64,000 nt of DNA, from the NCBI GenBank assembly GCA_964602445.1, contig CAZRQV010000006.1, positions 1 through 64,000 of the forward strand. Reading direction: 5' to 3'. Positions 16,134 through 25,314 of this stretch are shown here, one piece after another; the stretch's first letter is position 1, and each line of letters begins with the position of its first letter. Origin of the DNA: HGM12587 sp964602445. Lineage in GTDB: Bacteria; Bacillota; Clostridia; Lachnospirales; Lachnospiraceae. The notes under the pieces were generated by a model. It made no database searches, was not told where the DNA came from, and worked only from the letters and a program-made list of their open reading frames with translations. Both the position numbers and the translations under genes were made by a program.

Positions 16134-19100
16134 ATGAGAGGGAAATTAGGAAAAACCATGAAACGTTCTCTGTGTTATGCATTATCACTGGGAATGATCG
16201 GTGGATGTATGCTTCCGGCGCAGGCAGCGTCAAAAACAGCAGATGCAAAGCTGATCGCATACTATGATTTCGAAAATGCTTCGGGAACAAAAGTACCGAA
16301 TCTGGTTGGTGGAGACAGTTATGAAGGAGTTCTTCACGGAGCAGGTGCAGCAATCACAGAGGAAGGGGTTTTAGGAAAATCTTTAAATTTGAATGGTTCA
16401 GAAGTTAGCTGGATGCAGATCGATGACATTGTCAATACAGCTGCCACCAGCTATTCTTTTTCTCTGTGGTATCAATACGATACTTCGGTAAACAGAGGAA
16501 ATAAAAGAGTCGTTCTCTTACAGCAGAATGGCGGCGGACGTACGTTGCTGACCCTTCAGGCGAACAATCAGTATCATACTTATGTAAACTCAACAGACAT
16601 TACTGGGACAACCGCGATCAATCCGGAACAATGGCAGCATGTAACTTTTGTCAGCAATGCAGAGACGAAAGAAGTGACCTGGTATGTTAATGGAGAGCTG
16701 GATTCTACCCAGGCCGGAGGCAACGGTTCTGTCAATGAATTGACGGATCTGCTGGTCGGATGTCATAAAAACGGACAGGATGATCCCATGTATCTGAGAG
16801 GTCTGGTGGATGAAATCAAGATTTATGAAGGGGTTGTGACCGCAGAAGAAGCGAAGGCAATCTATGAAGAAAAAGCAGACTTAATCAGGGAAGATGAGAA
16901 GGAGCCGGAAGATGGAGATTGGGACAAGATCGTATTGACTGCAGATCCGAAATCTGTGGAAAGAACGATTGATGACAGCATTTTCGGTATCAATCATCGT
17001 TATGCATTCAATGGATACGGTTCTTTTGATTCCTATTTAATGGAAGTAAAAGATGAATTCAAAGAATTGTATGAAGAAGCCGGATTTGGATCGATTCGTT
17101 ATCCGGGCGGAACGATTTCCAACTTATTTAACTGGAAAACAACGCTGGATTCTGTAGGAAGAAAGAAACAGATCCATGGATTTTATAATAATGCCGGTCA
17201 GGGCGGAATTGAACCGAATTTCGGAATTAAAGAAATTGCTGATTTTGCAGATGAAGTAAATTCAGAGATCGTATATGTGTATAGTCTTGGCCGCGGAAGT
17301 GTACAGGATGCGGAAGATCTGATCGAATACCTGAATGCAGAAGTGGGAACCAATCCAAACGGCGGCATTGATTGGGCAGCGGTTCGAAGTGAAAACGGAC
17401 ATCCGGAACCATATCATGTCAGATATTTTGAGATTGGAAATGAAATGCAGCAGGTTTATGCAGACGGAACCAGTTCTCAGGGGTATTGGCTTCACGGAAT
17501 GACAGATTCTGAAACCGGCTATATTGAAGGCGGTACTGCCAAATTTACCAATCAGTATGCAGTCTGTGAAGAAGACTGGAACCAGCAGGCATCAAAAAGT
17601 GATGGAAGTGCCAATCTGGTACGCTATATGCGCTATGCCAACACCAATCCGAAAACATATAATGCAGAAGGAAAGATTGTGGACGATGACAGCTTTGAAG
17701 CAGTCGTGAAAGGCAGTGTATCTGTTTTTGTAGGAAGTGAAAAATGGGAGATTGTAGACAGTTTGGAAGAATCTTCCCCGACAGATCGCCATGTAGTCGT
17801 TGATTATGCCACCGGTGCATTGAAATTTGGTGATGGTGTGCACGGTGCGATCCCGGCAGCCGGACAGCAGATCAATGTATCTTATTCGGTGGAACGTGAC
17901 GGATTTGTAGCAATCTCAAAAGCAATCAAAGAAACAACAGAAAAGATCAATCAGGCAAATACAGAAAATGGAGTAACTGAAACACAGGAAGCCTATGTAT
18001 ACAGCAGTTATGAAACCTCAGGATTCATCAGCAAAATGTCCAGAGGCGGTTATGATCAGTGGTATGACGGTCTGACGATCCATCCATATTCAGGAACACC
18101 AAGCGGATCCGGCAGCAGTTTTTATGATAGTGCCATGTCTCTGGCAGAAAGTGCCGGAATCCAGAAAGTAAAGAATTATGTCAATATGCTTCCGGAAGGA
18201 AAAGTACCGGTGATTTCCGAATATGGTATTTTCCGTTCCACAGATTCTCTGGTTCGTTCCCAGACTCATGCAATCTATATTGCAAAAGTACTGATGGAAT
18301 ATGTACGTCTGGGAAGTCCGTATATTCAGAAACATTGTCTGATCGACTGGTATAGTTCCGGTGCAGATTCCTTAGGGCCGACACAGCAGGCGGTCATTCA
18401 GGCAGTAGCACAAAACGGTGCCAGCACAGCGACAGGAGAAGGGGATTTTGTATTTTTTGCAACACCTTCTGCAAGAGTATTCCAGATGCTGAACAGTTCT
18501 TTCGGAACAGAGATCCTGACCGGAGAATTCAGTACGGCGGAAAAATTAAATAATGGGGTACAGGCTTATTCTGCACTGGTAAGCAAAGATGATTATGACA
18601 ATTATTATGCAGCCATTGTAAACGTAGACAGAGAACATGGAAAGACCATGGAATTTAACGTAAAAGGCATGGATCTGACAGGAAAAGAAGTGAAAATCCA
18701 GCTGCTTTCCAGTAGTTCCTTTGCAGATGAAAATACATTGGAACAACCGGAAAAAGTACATGTGGAAACAACCCGTCTGGTCAGCGAAGGAAACGGCGTT
18801 GAGATTCAGATTCCGAAACATTCCTTTGCAGTTGTGAAAGTGTCTGCGGGAGTAGATAAAACAGAATTAGAAAAAGTGATCAAAGAAGCCGCTTCTTTGA
18901 AAGAAGAGGATTATACTGCAGAAAGCTGGAAACAGGCAGAGTTAGAATCCGCACTGAAACAGGCAGAAGCAGTTTTAAAAGATCAGGATGCGGAAAAAGA
19001 AACCGTCGATGCAGCGGCAGCAGCACTTGGTGCAGCAGTGGAAAAACTGGAAATGATCACTGCTGATAAAGCAGCGTTAAGTAAAAAACTGGAAGAAACA

Positions 19101-20627
19101 GAAGAACTGCTGGCTGAAAACTATACCGGAGAAAGCTGGTCAGCGTTCCAGAAAGTCCTTGCGGCAGCAAAAAATGTAATGACAAAAGAAAATGCGTCTC
19201 AGAAGATTGTAGATAAAGTACTGGCAGATCTGACAGAAGCTATGGATGCTTTACGTGCAGTCATTCCAACCAAAGAGATGACTGCAACCGCAGGAGATTT
19301 CCAGAGCGGTGAAGGTCCGGAAAATGTATTAGACGGCAATGCAGGAACGGTATGGCATACCAACTGGTATGCAGGCGAAGATCATACGAATCATTGGCTG
19401 CAGCTGGAATTATCGGATGTTTATACAGTAGACAGTTTCCTGTATCAGCCGCGTCAGAGCGGAACCAATGGAATCATTACCAAATATGAGATTTACACAA
19501 GTCTTGACGGCAGCAGCTGGGAAAAAGCAGCAGAAGGAAGCTGGGCAGGAAATGCATCCTGGAAAACAGCAGAATTCGAACCGACAGAAGCAAAATATGT
19601 AAAACTTGTTACTGTAGAAGCAATCTCAGATCAGTCCATCGTATTTGCAAGTGCCGCAGAAGTACGTCTGACCGGTGTGAAATACGAAGAACCGGTAACA
19701 CCGCCGGTTGATGAAGAAAAAGTAACCAGACTTTCCGGATCCTCCCGATATGAGACCGGAATTGCGGCCGCAGATCAATTAAAAGAAGTGCTTGGAATTG
19801 ATCAATTTGAAACTGTGATCATTGCAACAGGAAAAAATTATGCAGATGCGCTTTCCGGAAGTTATCTTGCAGCAGTGAAGCAGGCTCCAATCCTTTTGAC
19901 CAATGGAGAAAAACAGAATGTAGCAGCACTGCATGCCTATATTAAGGAAAATGTAAAAGAAGGAGCAGAACTTTATATTCTGGGCGGTACCGCAGCCGTA
20001 CCGGAACAGGTGGGGATTCTGGAAGGATATACAGTAAACAGACTTTCCGGATCGACAAGATATGAAACCAACCTGGCAATTCTTGCAGAAGCAGGATATG
20101 AAGGTCAGGAAGAACTTCTTGCAGCAACCGGAAAAACTTTTGCAGACAGTTTATCTGCATCTGCAGCCGCAAGACCAATCCTGCTGGTAAAACCGGAAAC
20201 AGAGTTAAATGATGCACAGAAGAATGTTGCTGAAAACTTCTCAAAGATTTATGTGATCGGCGGAACCGGAGCTGTTTCAGAAGCTGCGGAAGCAGAATTG
20301 GCAGTCTATGGTACTGTGACAAGATTGTCTGGTACAGACAGATATAAAACTTCGGTGAAGGTTGCAGAAACGTTCTTTGCAGATCCGAAAACAGTGGTAG
20401 TTGCTTATGGAAAGAACTATCCGGATGGATTATGCGGCGGAGCATTGGCAGCAGCATTAAATGCACCACTCATCTTAACCAGAGAGGGCAGTGAAGATGC
20501 TGCAGCGGCATATGTGGCAGCCAACGGGGTAAAATCAGGTTATGTCCTTGGAGGAATCGGGGTACTGCCAGATGAAACCGTAGTCAAAGTATTTGCATTG
20601 GAAAGTGCAGCAGAGATTATAAAATAA
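16134..20627 (+). CDS. Secreted multimodular clan GH-A glycosidase (GH51-like) with CWB2 repeats
   Basis: 1,497 residues. Order: signal peptide (1-33, cut near AQA|AS); LamG-like jelly roll (about 40-180); a (beta/alpha)8 domain from about 266 with the likely acid/base E437 in YFEIGNEM and nucleophile E696 in PVISEYG; two FIVAR-type three-helix modules (908-1043); an F5/8C-CBM32 sugar-binding module (about 1046-1184); three CWB2 cell-wall-binding repeats (1197-1497, each opening TRLSGs.RYeT). Arabinofuranosidase of the GH51 type is the closest match (RYPGGTISNLFNW), but GH39/GH30-like enzymes are alternatives. A small beta-rich insert with KFGDGVHGAIPAAGQQI interrupts the barrel near residues 530-585. 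Surface-displayed glycan degradation is inferred. AAAGGGGGA lies before ATG 16134. Confidence 0.8.
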   Translation: MRGKLGKTMKRSLCYALSLGMIGGCMLPAQAASKTADAKLIAYYDFENASGTKVPNLVGGDSYEGVLHGAGAAITEEGVLGKSLNLNGSEVSWMQIDDIVNTAATSYSFSLWYQYDTSVNRGNKRVVLLQQNGGGRTLLTLQANNQYHTYVNSTDITGTTAINPEQWQHVTFVSNAETKEVTWYVNGELDSTQAGGNGSVNELTDLLVGCHKNGQDDPMYLRGLVDEIKIYEGVVTAEEAKAIYEEKADLIREDEKEPEDGDWDKIVLTADPKSVERTIDDSIFGINHRYAFNGYGSFDSYLMEVKDEFKELYEEAGFGSIRYPGGTISNLFNWKTTLDSVGRKKQIHGFYNNAGQGGIEPNFGIKEIADFADEVNSEIVYVYSLGRGSVQDAEDLIEYLNAEVGTNPNGGIDWAAVRSENGHPEPYHVRYFEIGNEMQQVYADGTSSQGYWLHGMTDSETGYIEGGTAKFTNQYAVCEEDWNQQASKSDGSANLVRYMRYANTNPKTYNAEGKIVDDDSFEAVVKGSVSVFVGSEKWEIVDSLEESSPTDRHVVVDYATGALKFGDGVHGAIPAAGQQINVSYSVERDGFVAISKAIKETTEKINQANTENGVTETQEAYVYSSYETSGFISKMSRGGYDQWYDGLTIHPYSGTPSGSGSSFYDSAMSLAESAGIQKVKNYVNMLPEGKVPVISEYGIFRSTDSLVRSQTHAIYIAKVLMEYVRLGSPYIQKHCLIDWYSSGADSLGPTQQAVIQAVAQNGASTATGEGDFVFFATPSARVFQMLNSSFGTEILTGEFSTAEKLNNGVQAYSALVSKDDYDNYYAAIVNVDREHGKTMEFNVKGMDLTGKEVKIQLLSSSSFADENTLEQPEKVHVETTRLVSEGNGVEIQIPKHSFAVVKVSAGVDKTELEKVIKEAASLKEEDYTAESWKQAELESALKQAEAVLKDQDAEKETVDAAAAALGAAVEKLEMITADKAALSKKLEETEELLAENYTGESWSAFQKVLAAAKNVMTKENASQKIVDKVLADLTEAMDALRAVIPTKEMTATAGDFQSGEGPENVLDGNAGTVWHTNWYAGEDHTNHWLQLELSDVYTVDSFLYQPRQSGTNGIITKYEIYTSLDGSSWEKAAEGSWAGNASWKTAEFEPTEAKYVKLVTVEAISDQSIVFASAAEVRLTGVKYEEPVTPPVDEEKVTRLSGSSRYETGIAAADQLKEVLGIDQFETVIIATGKNYADALSGSYLAAVKQAPILLTNGEKQNVAALHAYIKENVKEGAELYILGGTAAVPEQVGILEGYTVNRLSGSTRYETNLAILAEAGYEGQEELLAATGKTFADSLSASAAARPILLVKPETELNDAQKNVAENFSKIYVIGGTGAVSEAAEAELAVYGTVTRLSGTDRYKTSVKVAETFFADPKTVVVAYGKNYPDGLCGGALAAALNAPLILTREGSEDAAAAYVAANGVKSGYVLGGIGVLPDETVVKVFALESAAEIIK

Positions 20628-20640
20628 CAGGATTTTAAAT

Positions 20641-20669
20641 GCGCCATGAAACAAAATGTTTCATGGCGC
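20641..20669. repeat. Perfect 13-bp inverted repeat
   Basis: GCGCCATGAAACA-AAA-TGTTTCATGGCGC, 13 bp 3' of the glycosidase stop. No T tract follows on the plus strand, and only a weak one (ATTTAAAA) on the minus strand. It may act as a 3' stabilising or Rho-dependent end, working with the adjacent hairpin at 20702. Confidence 0.8.
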
Positions 20670-20691
20670 AAAAAGATCAAAAATAGAATCA

Positions 20692-20730
20692 TGGAAAAAG
20701 AAAGAGCCGAATTGTTACAATTCGGCTCTT
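20692..20730 (-). terminator. Terminator of the CofE-like gene
   Basis: AAGAGCCGAATTG (20702-20714) pairs perfectly with CAATTCGGCTCTT (20718-20730) around a TTA loop. On the minus strand the hairpin is followed by TCTTTTTCC, giving a normal intrinsic terminator 20 bp past the stop. Confidence 0.88.
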
Positions 20731-20750
20731 GGCATAAAATCTTTGAAAGA

Positions 20751-21944
20751 TTAATCTGTTGTATAGTTATCAAAATATCCCTGGATCAGGATGATCGGAG
20801 TACCTTTATCTCCGGAACCGGAAGTCAGGTCACATAAAGAACCAAGAAGGTCTGTCAGCTGTCTAGGAGTTGTACCCTGAGAAGCCATGCTTCCTACTAA
20901 GTTATCCTGTTTTGCTTTGATGCTGTTAGAGATTGCTTCTTTTAATTCAACACCGCTTAAGTTTGCAAAATCATTATCTGCAAGATATTTTAATTTTAAT
21001 TCGTTTGGAGTACCGATGAGTCCGTCTGTAAATGCCGGAGAAACAACAGGGTCAGCAAGTTCCCAGATTTTACCCTGTGGATCTTTGAATGCACCGTCAC
21101 CGTATACCATAACTTCGATCAGTTTTCCTGTCTTTTCCAGAAGAGAAGACTGAATATCAAGAACAAGGTCTTTGCATTCATTTGGGAAAAGTTTGATCTT
21201 GTCTTCTGTCGCTTTATTAGATCCTAAAAGACCGTATTTTGTGTTATAACCACTGCCGTCTACAGGAGCGTTCATAATGTCATCCAGACCGAGAACTACT
21301 TTTGCTCCGGCTGCTTTTAAGATACGTTTGGTACGTACTCTTGTGTGAATATCACAGTTGATCACACAGTCTGTGTAGTTTAAGATTGTTTTTGCCTGAT
21401 TTGCAAATACGATTTCTACATCTGCACCGGCTTCACGGATAATGCCTGCGTAGTAATCTACATAATCTACACCTGTAAATTCGTGTTTGTTTTCACCGAA
21501 AAGTTCACGATATTTTTCTAATGATAAAACATCGGAGTAAGGATTGATTCCTGCGTCATCTAACTGGTCGTAAGTAAGTAATGCATTACCTACTTCGTCG
21601 CTTGGGTAGCTGAGCATAAGAACGACTTTCTTACATCCCATTGCAATACCCTTTAAGTTGATCGCAAAACGGTTTCTGGAGAGGATTGGGAAAATAACAC
21701 CAACAGTCTCACCACCTGTTTTTGCTTTTACATCTGCAGCAATTGCTTCAACTGTAGCGTAATTACCCTGTGCACGAGCTACGATAGATTCTGTAATACC
21801 GATCACGTCACGGTTTCTCAGTTCAAATCCTTCGCTTTCTGCTGCTTCAATTACACTGTTTACTACGATATCAACAAGGTTGTCTCCCTCACGAATAATA
21901 GGGCAGCGAACACCTCTAGATACAGTACCGATTTTTCTTTCCAT
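20751..21944 (-). CDS. Coenzyme F420-0:L-glutamate ligase-like protein
   Basis: 397 residues of the CofE/F420 ligase fold (PF01996-like). RGVRCPIIREGDNLVDIVV, ITESIVARAQGNYAT and the metal/GTP-site regions SRNRFAINLKGIAMG and GSNKATEDKIKLFP match this family. CofE adds glutamate to the deazaflavin F420, but Lachnospiraceae are not known to make F420 and no other F420 gene is here, so the real substrate is unknown (another gamma-glutamyl acceptor is inferred). ATG 21944 follows AAAGGTGGG; the longer frame to 22010 lacks a site. Divergent from the sucrose regulator. Confidence 0.75.
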   Translation of the reverse strand: MERKIGTVSRGVRCPIIREGDNLVDIVVNSVIEAAESEGFELRNRDVIGITESIVARAQGNYATVEAIAADVKAKTGGETVGVIFPILSRNRFAINLKGIAMGCKKVVLMLSYPSDEVGNALLTYDQLDDAGINPYSDVLSLEKYRELFGENKHEFTGVDYVDYYAGIIREAGADVEIVFANQAKTILNYTDCVINCDIHTRVRTKRILKAAGAKVVLGLDDIMNAPVDGSGYNTKYGLLGSNKATEDKIKLFPNECKDLVLDIQSSLLEKTGKLIEVMVYGDGAFKDPQGKIWELADPVVSPAFTDGLIGTPNELKLKYLADNDFANLSGVELKEAISNSIKAKQDNLVGSMASQGTTPRQLTDLLGSLCDLTSGSGDKGTPIILIQGYFDNYTTD

Positions 21945-22187
21945 ACATTTGTCCCACCTTTGGTAATTTAAATACATCTGTAACTGTTCATAATCCTCAC
22001 AGTTATTCACATCTATTACTATATCATATTTTCCACAAAAATAAATTCATTATTCTTACTAAAACGAATCATTTTTATAAATTTGCCTTATAAAATATCC
22101 TTTTGCAGATTTCTTTTATAAGTTGCATCATGCAATCTTGCGGATTCTGTATTTTGTAAATTCGTCGTGAAACGCAGAAGATTTTAT

Positions 22188-22240
22188 TTGCCTATTTTTA
22201 TGTGATAGCATAAAATGGTTCATAAGAAATCGATTTCACA
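22188..22240 (+). promoter_or_regulatory. Promoter and auto-operator of the sucrose repressor gene
   Basis: TTGCCT (22188-22193), a 17-bp spacer and TAAAAT (22211-22216) form the promoter. TAAGAAATCGATTTCACA (22223-22240) matches 13 of 18 positions of the operator at 23439 and contains the perfect palindrome GAAATCGATTTC. Its position over the transcript start suggests autorepression. The rest of the 313-bp gap to the divergent CofE-like gene shows nothing else. Confidence 0.6.
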
Positions 22241-22257
22241 TGAAAGAGGAATAACAT

Positions 22258-23250
22258 ATGACGATCAATGAAATTGCAAAACTGGCGGGGGTTTCCAGAG
22301 CCACAGTTTCAAGATATTTAAATGAAGGGTATGTAAGTGCGGAGAAGCGGGAAGCCATTAGAAAAGTAATCGAAGAAACCGGATATGAGCCATCGGTTCA
22401 GGCACAGAATCTGAGAAAAAAAGTAACCAGACTGATCGGTGTGATCATACCAAGGATCCAGTCGGATTCCGTCAGCCGGATGGTGGCGGGGATCAGCAGT
22501 GTTCTTTCGGAAGCCGGATATCAGCTTTTGCTGGCCAATACCCAGAATGATATCGAGGAAGAATTAAAATATCTGAAAGTATTCGGTAAAAATCAGGTAG
22601 ACGGGATCATTATCATGGGAACGGTATTTTCGAAAACACATTTTCAATTAATGCAGGAAGCGGAAGTGCCGATCGTGGTAGCAGGACAGCAGTTAGAGGA
22701 TTATACCTGTGTTTATCAGGATGATTATCAGGCGGCAAAAGAAGTAACCAGAGCACTTTTGAAAAACGGAAGAAAGATCGGCTATATCGGTGTCACGGAA
22801 AAAGATAAAGCGGCAGGTGCAAGCAGACGCGCCGGTTTTTTAGCTGCTCTTCAGGAAGAACAGGTACAGATTTCGGAAAATGAAATGCAGACGGCAGAGT
22901 TTAGTGTTGCATCCGGATATGAAAAAGCGAAACAGTTACTGGAACAGTTACCGGATACAGATGCGATTTTCTGTGCAACAGATTCTATTGCAGTAGGTGC
23001 ACTGAAATATCTGCATGAAAAAAAGATTGCCGTACCGGAGCAGGTGCAGCTGATGGGATTTGGCGATACAGAAATCGGCAGTGTGGTAACTCCTTCCATT
23101 GCGACGGTACACTATTTTTATAAGACCACCGGTATGGAAGCGGCGAAACTTTTGCTGGAAATTATTGACAGCGGAAGAGACTTTAAGAAAACAGTAAAAA
23201 TGGGATTTGAACTGAAAAAACAGGGATCTTTGCGGGAAAGCGGGCTGTAA
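22258..23250 (+). CDS. scrR: LacI-family repressor of the sucrose genes
   Basis: 330 residues. The N-terminal LacI helix-turn-helix is TINEIAKLAGVSRATVSRYLNEGYVS, followed by hinge helix residues and a periplasmic-binding-protein-like ligand domain (IGVIIPRIQSDSVSRMVAGI to the C terminus, with MGFGDTEIG and TPSIATVHY). It is expected to bind operators at 22223, 23341 and 23439 and release them on a sugar signal, probably sucrose-6-phosphate or fructose. The gene sits 222 bp before the PTS permease with a separate promoter between, so it is transcribed independently. Confidence 0.85.
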   Translation: MTINEIAKLAGVSRATVSRYLNEGYVSAEKREAIRKVIEETGYEPSVQAQNLRKKVTRLIGVIIPRIQSDSVSRMVAGISSVLSEAGYQLLLANTQNDIEEELKYLKVFGKNQVDGIIIMGTVFSKTHFQLMQEAEVPIVVAGQQLEDYTCVYQDDYQAAKEVTRALLKNGRKIGYIGVTEKDKAAGASRRAGFLAALQEEQVQISENEMQTAEFSVASGYEKAKQLLEQLPDTDAIFCATDSIAVGALKYLHEKKIAVPEQVQLMGFGDTEIGSVVTPSIATVHYFYKTTGMEAAKLLLEIIDSGRDFKKTVKMGFELKKQGSLRESGL

Positions 23251-23299
23251 TTGGTTATTTTTTACAAAAAGACAGGGCAATCTTCGTGACTATTCACTG

Positions 23300-23358
23300 T
23301 TTACAGTTGGCAGAAGTTTTTTTATAATGTGATTATGAAATATGAGAACGATTCCACA
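23300..23358 (+). promoter_or_regulatory. Promoter and operator O1 of the sucrose operon
   Basis: TTTACA (23300-23305), 17 bp, TATAAT (23323-23328), start near 23335. O1 TATGAGAACGATTCCACA at 23341-23358 covers the first transcribed bases and matches O2 at 16 of 18 positions, the classical place for a LacI-type roadblock. Confidence 0.8.
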
Positions 23359-23438
23359 AGAAGAGAGCAAAAAGTAAAACACAGGAAAGGAAATCTTCCG
23401 AATATTTCAAAAAACAAGTTATATTTTTTTATATCCGA

Positions 23439-23456
23439 TGTGAGAACGATTACACA
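23439..23456 (+). promoter_or_regulatory. Operator O2 of the sucrose operon
   Basis: TGTGAGAACGATTACACA, an imperfect palindrome with TGTGA/TACACA ends and the CG centre typical of LacI-family sites. It lies 98 bp centre-to-centre from O1 and 17 bp before the scrA start, so looping between two repressor dimers is possible. Confidence 0.75.
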
Positions 23457-23472
23457 TGAGAAGGGAGAAACC

Positions 23473-25281
23473 ATGGATTACAGAGAATCAGCAAAACAAG
23501 TATTGGAAGCTGTGGGCGGAAAAGAAAATATTGTATCCGCAGCGCATTGTGCCACCAGATTGCGACTGGTGATCGCAGAGAATCAGAAACTGAACAAAGA
23601 AAAAGCAGAAAACGCAGAGGGAGTGAAAGGAATTTTCGAGGCCTCCGGACAGGTTCAGATTATTTTTGGTACGGGTGTGGTCAATAAAGTGTATGACGAA
23701 TTTATCCGTCTTGCAGGAATCACGGAAGCAAACAAAGAGGAAGTAAAAAAAGCAGCTGCAGGAAAGCAGAACATTTTTAAGAGAGGAATCAAAACCTTAG
23801 GTGACATTTTCGTGCCGATCATTCCGGCCATCGTTGCCAGCGGACTTTTGATGGGACTTTTGGAAGGTTTCTGTAACGTATGGCCCCAGATGGCACAGTC
23901 AGGAACTTATACGATCATTCATCTGTTCAGTAATGCAGCATTTGTATATCTTCCAATCCTGATTGCTGTTTCCGCAGCAAAAACCTTTGGAGGAAATCAG
24001 TTCTTAGGTGCAGTGATGGGTATGATCATGATTCATTCTGATCTTTTGAATGCATGGTCTGTATCCGGTATGGCAGCAGCAGAAATCCCGACCGCGTCTG
24101 TTTGGTTTGGATTGTATGATATCCAGCTGGTGGGCTATCAGGGACACGTAATCCCGGTGATCATTGCAGTATGGCTCATGTCTGTGATTGAAAAGAAACT
24201 GCATAAGATCGTTCCTGAAATTATCGATCTGTTTGTAACACCGTTAGTAACCGTCCTGATCACAGGATATGTAACACTGACTGCGATCGGTCCTGTATTT
24301 TCTACGGTGGAAAACTGGGTGTTAGGTGCAGCCGTTGGTCTGATCACACTTCCTTTTGGAATCGGTTCCGCAATCGCAGGTGCTTTTTATGCACCGACTG
24401 TCGTTGCAGGACTTCATCATATGTATAACGCTTTAGAAGCAGGATTATTAAGTCAGAATGGGATCAATACATGGATGCCGATCGCAACAGCAGCAAACGT
24501 AGCACAGGGTGCCGCAGCATTGGCAGTTGCAGTGAAGACTAAGAATGCGAAAACAAAATCAATGGCATTTCCGGCATCTTTATCCGCGTTTTTGGGAATT
24601 ACGGAACCGGCCATTTTCGGTGTCAATATCCGCTATATGAAACCATTTATTGCAGGCTGTGTAGGCGGTGCCTGCGGCGGACTTCTTTCAGGAATCTTCC
24701 AGATCGGAGCCAGCGCTTATGGCATTACAGGTATCTTTGGTTTCCTGATCACAACAGGTCATACATTCGCATACGCATTGGAAATGATCGTTTCTGCAGC
24801 AGTTGCGTTCGGATTATGCTGGATTCTGTATCGTGAAAAAGAAACACCGGTACAGAAAGAAAAAGAATCTTTGAGCATCGAAACGAAGGCAGAAGAAAAA
24901 GAGATCAGTGCTCCGGTTGCAGGAACTGTGATTCCGCTGGCAGAAGTGCAGGATGAAATCTTCGCAGGGGAAGTTCTGGGAAAAGGCTTTGCAGTAGTTC
25001 CGGAAGAAGGAAAAGTATATGCACCATTTGACGGAACCGTAGCTATGATCGCAGATACCAAACATGCCATTGGACTGAGCAGTGAGAATGGAGTCGACCT
25101 TTTGATCCATGTTGGATTAAACACCGTAGAGTTAAACGGTAAAGGATTTACGGTATATGCAAACCAGGGACAGCAGATCAAAAAAGGACAGCTGTTAATG
25201 GAATTTGATCTGGAGCAGATCAAAGCAGCCGGTTATGATGTGACGATCCCGGTAATCGTTACCAATGGAATCGAGGAATAG
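23473..25281 (+). CDS. scrA: Sucrose-type PTS permease EIIBCA
   Basis: 602 residues in B-C-A order. EIIB (1-85) has the phosphorylated cysteine in AAHCATRLRLV. EIIC (about 100-440) has ten or so membrane helices, with GITEPAIFGVN. The fused glucose-type EIIA (about 475-602) has the active histidine in LLIHVGLNTVELNGKGF. It imports and phosphorylates sucrose (or a related beta-fructoside) with phosphate from HPr. ATG 23473 follows AAGGGAG; the frame further upstream overlaps the operators. First gene of a scrA-scrB-scrK operon, 33 bp before scrB. Confidence 0.9.
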   Translation: MDYRESAKQVLEAVGGKENIVSAAHCATRLRLVIAENQKLNKEKAENAEGVKGIFEASGQVQIIFGTGVVNKVYDEFIRLAGITEANKEEVKKAAAGKQNIFKRGIKTLGDIFVPIIPAIVASGLLMGLLEGFCNVWPQMAQSGTYTIIHLFSNAAFVYLPILIAVSAAKTFGGNQFLGAVMGMIMIHSDLLNAWSVSGMAAAEIPTASVWFGLYDIQLVGYQGHVIPVIIAVWLMSVIEKKLHKIVPEIIDLFVTPLVTVLITGYVTLTAIGPVFSTVENWVLGAAVGLITLPFGIGSAIAGAFYAPTVVAGLHHMYNALEAGLLSQNGINTWMPIATAANVAQGAAALAVAVKTKNAKTKSMAFPASLSAFLGITEPAIFGVNIRYMKPFIAGCVGGACGGLLSGIFQIGASAYGITGIFGFLITTGHTFAYALEMIVSAAVAFGLCWILYREKETPVQKEKESLSIETKAEEKEISAPVAGTVIPLAEVQDEIFAGEVLGKGFAVVPEEGKVYAPFDGTVAMIADTKHAIGLSSENGVDLLIHVGLNTVELNGKGFTVYANQGQQIKKGQLLMEFDLEQIKAAGYDVTIPVIVTNGIEE

Positions 25282-25314
25282 AAGTGATCAAAGTAGGTTC
25301 TGGAAAGGATTTTT

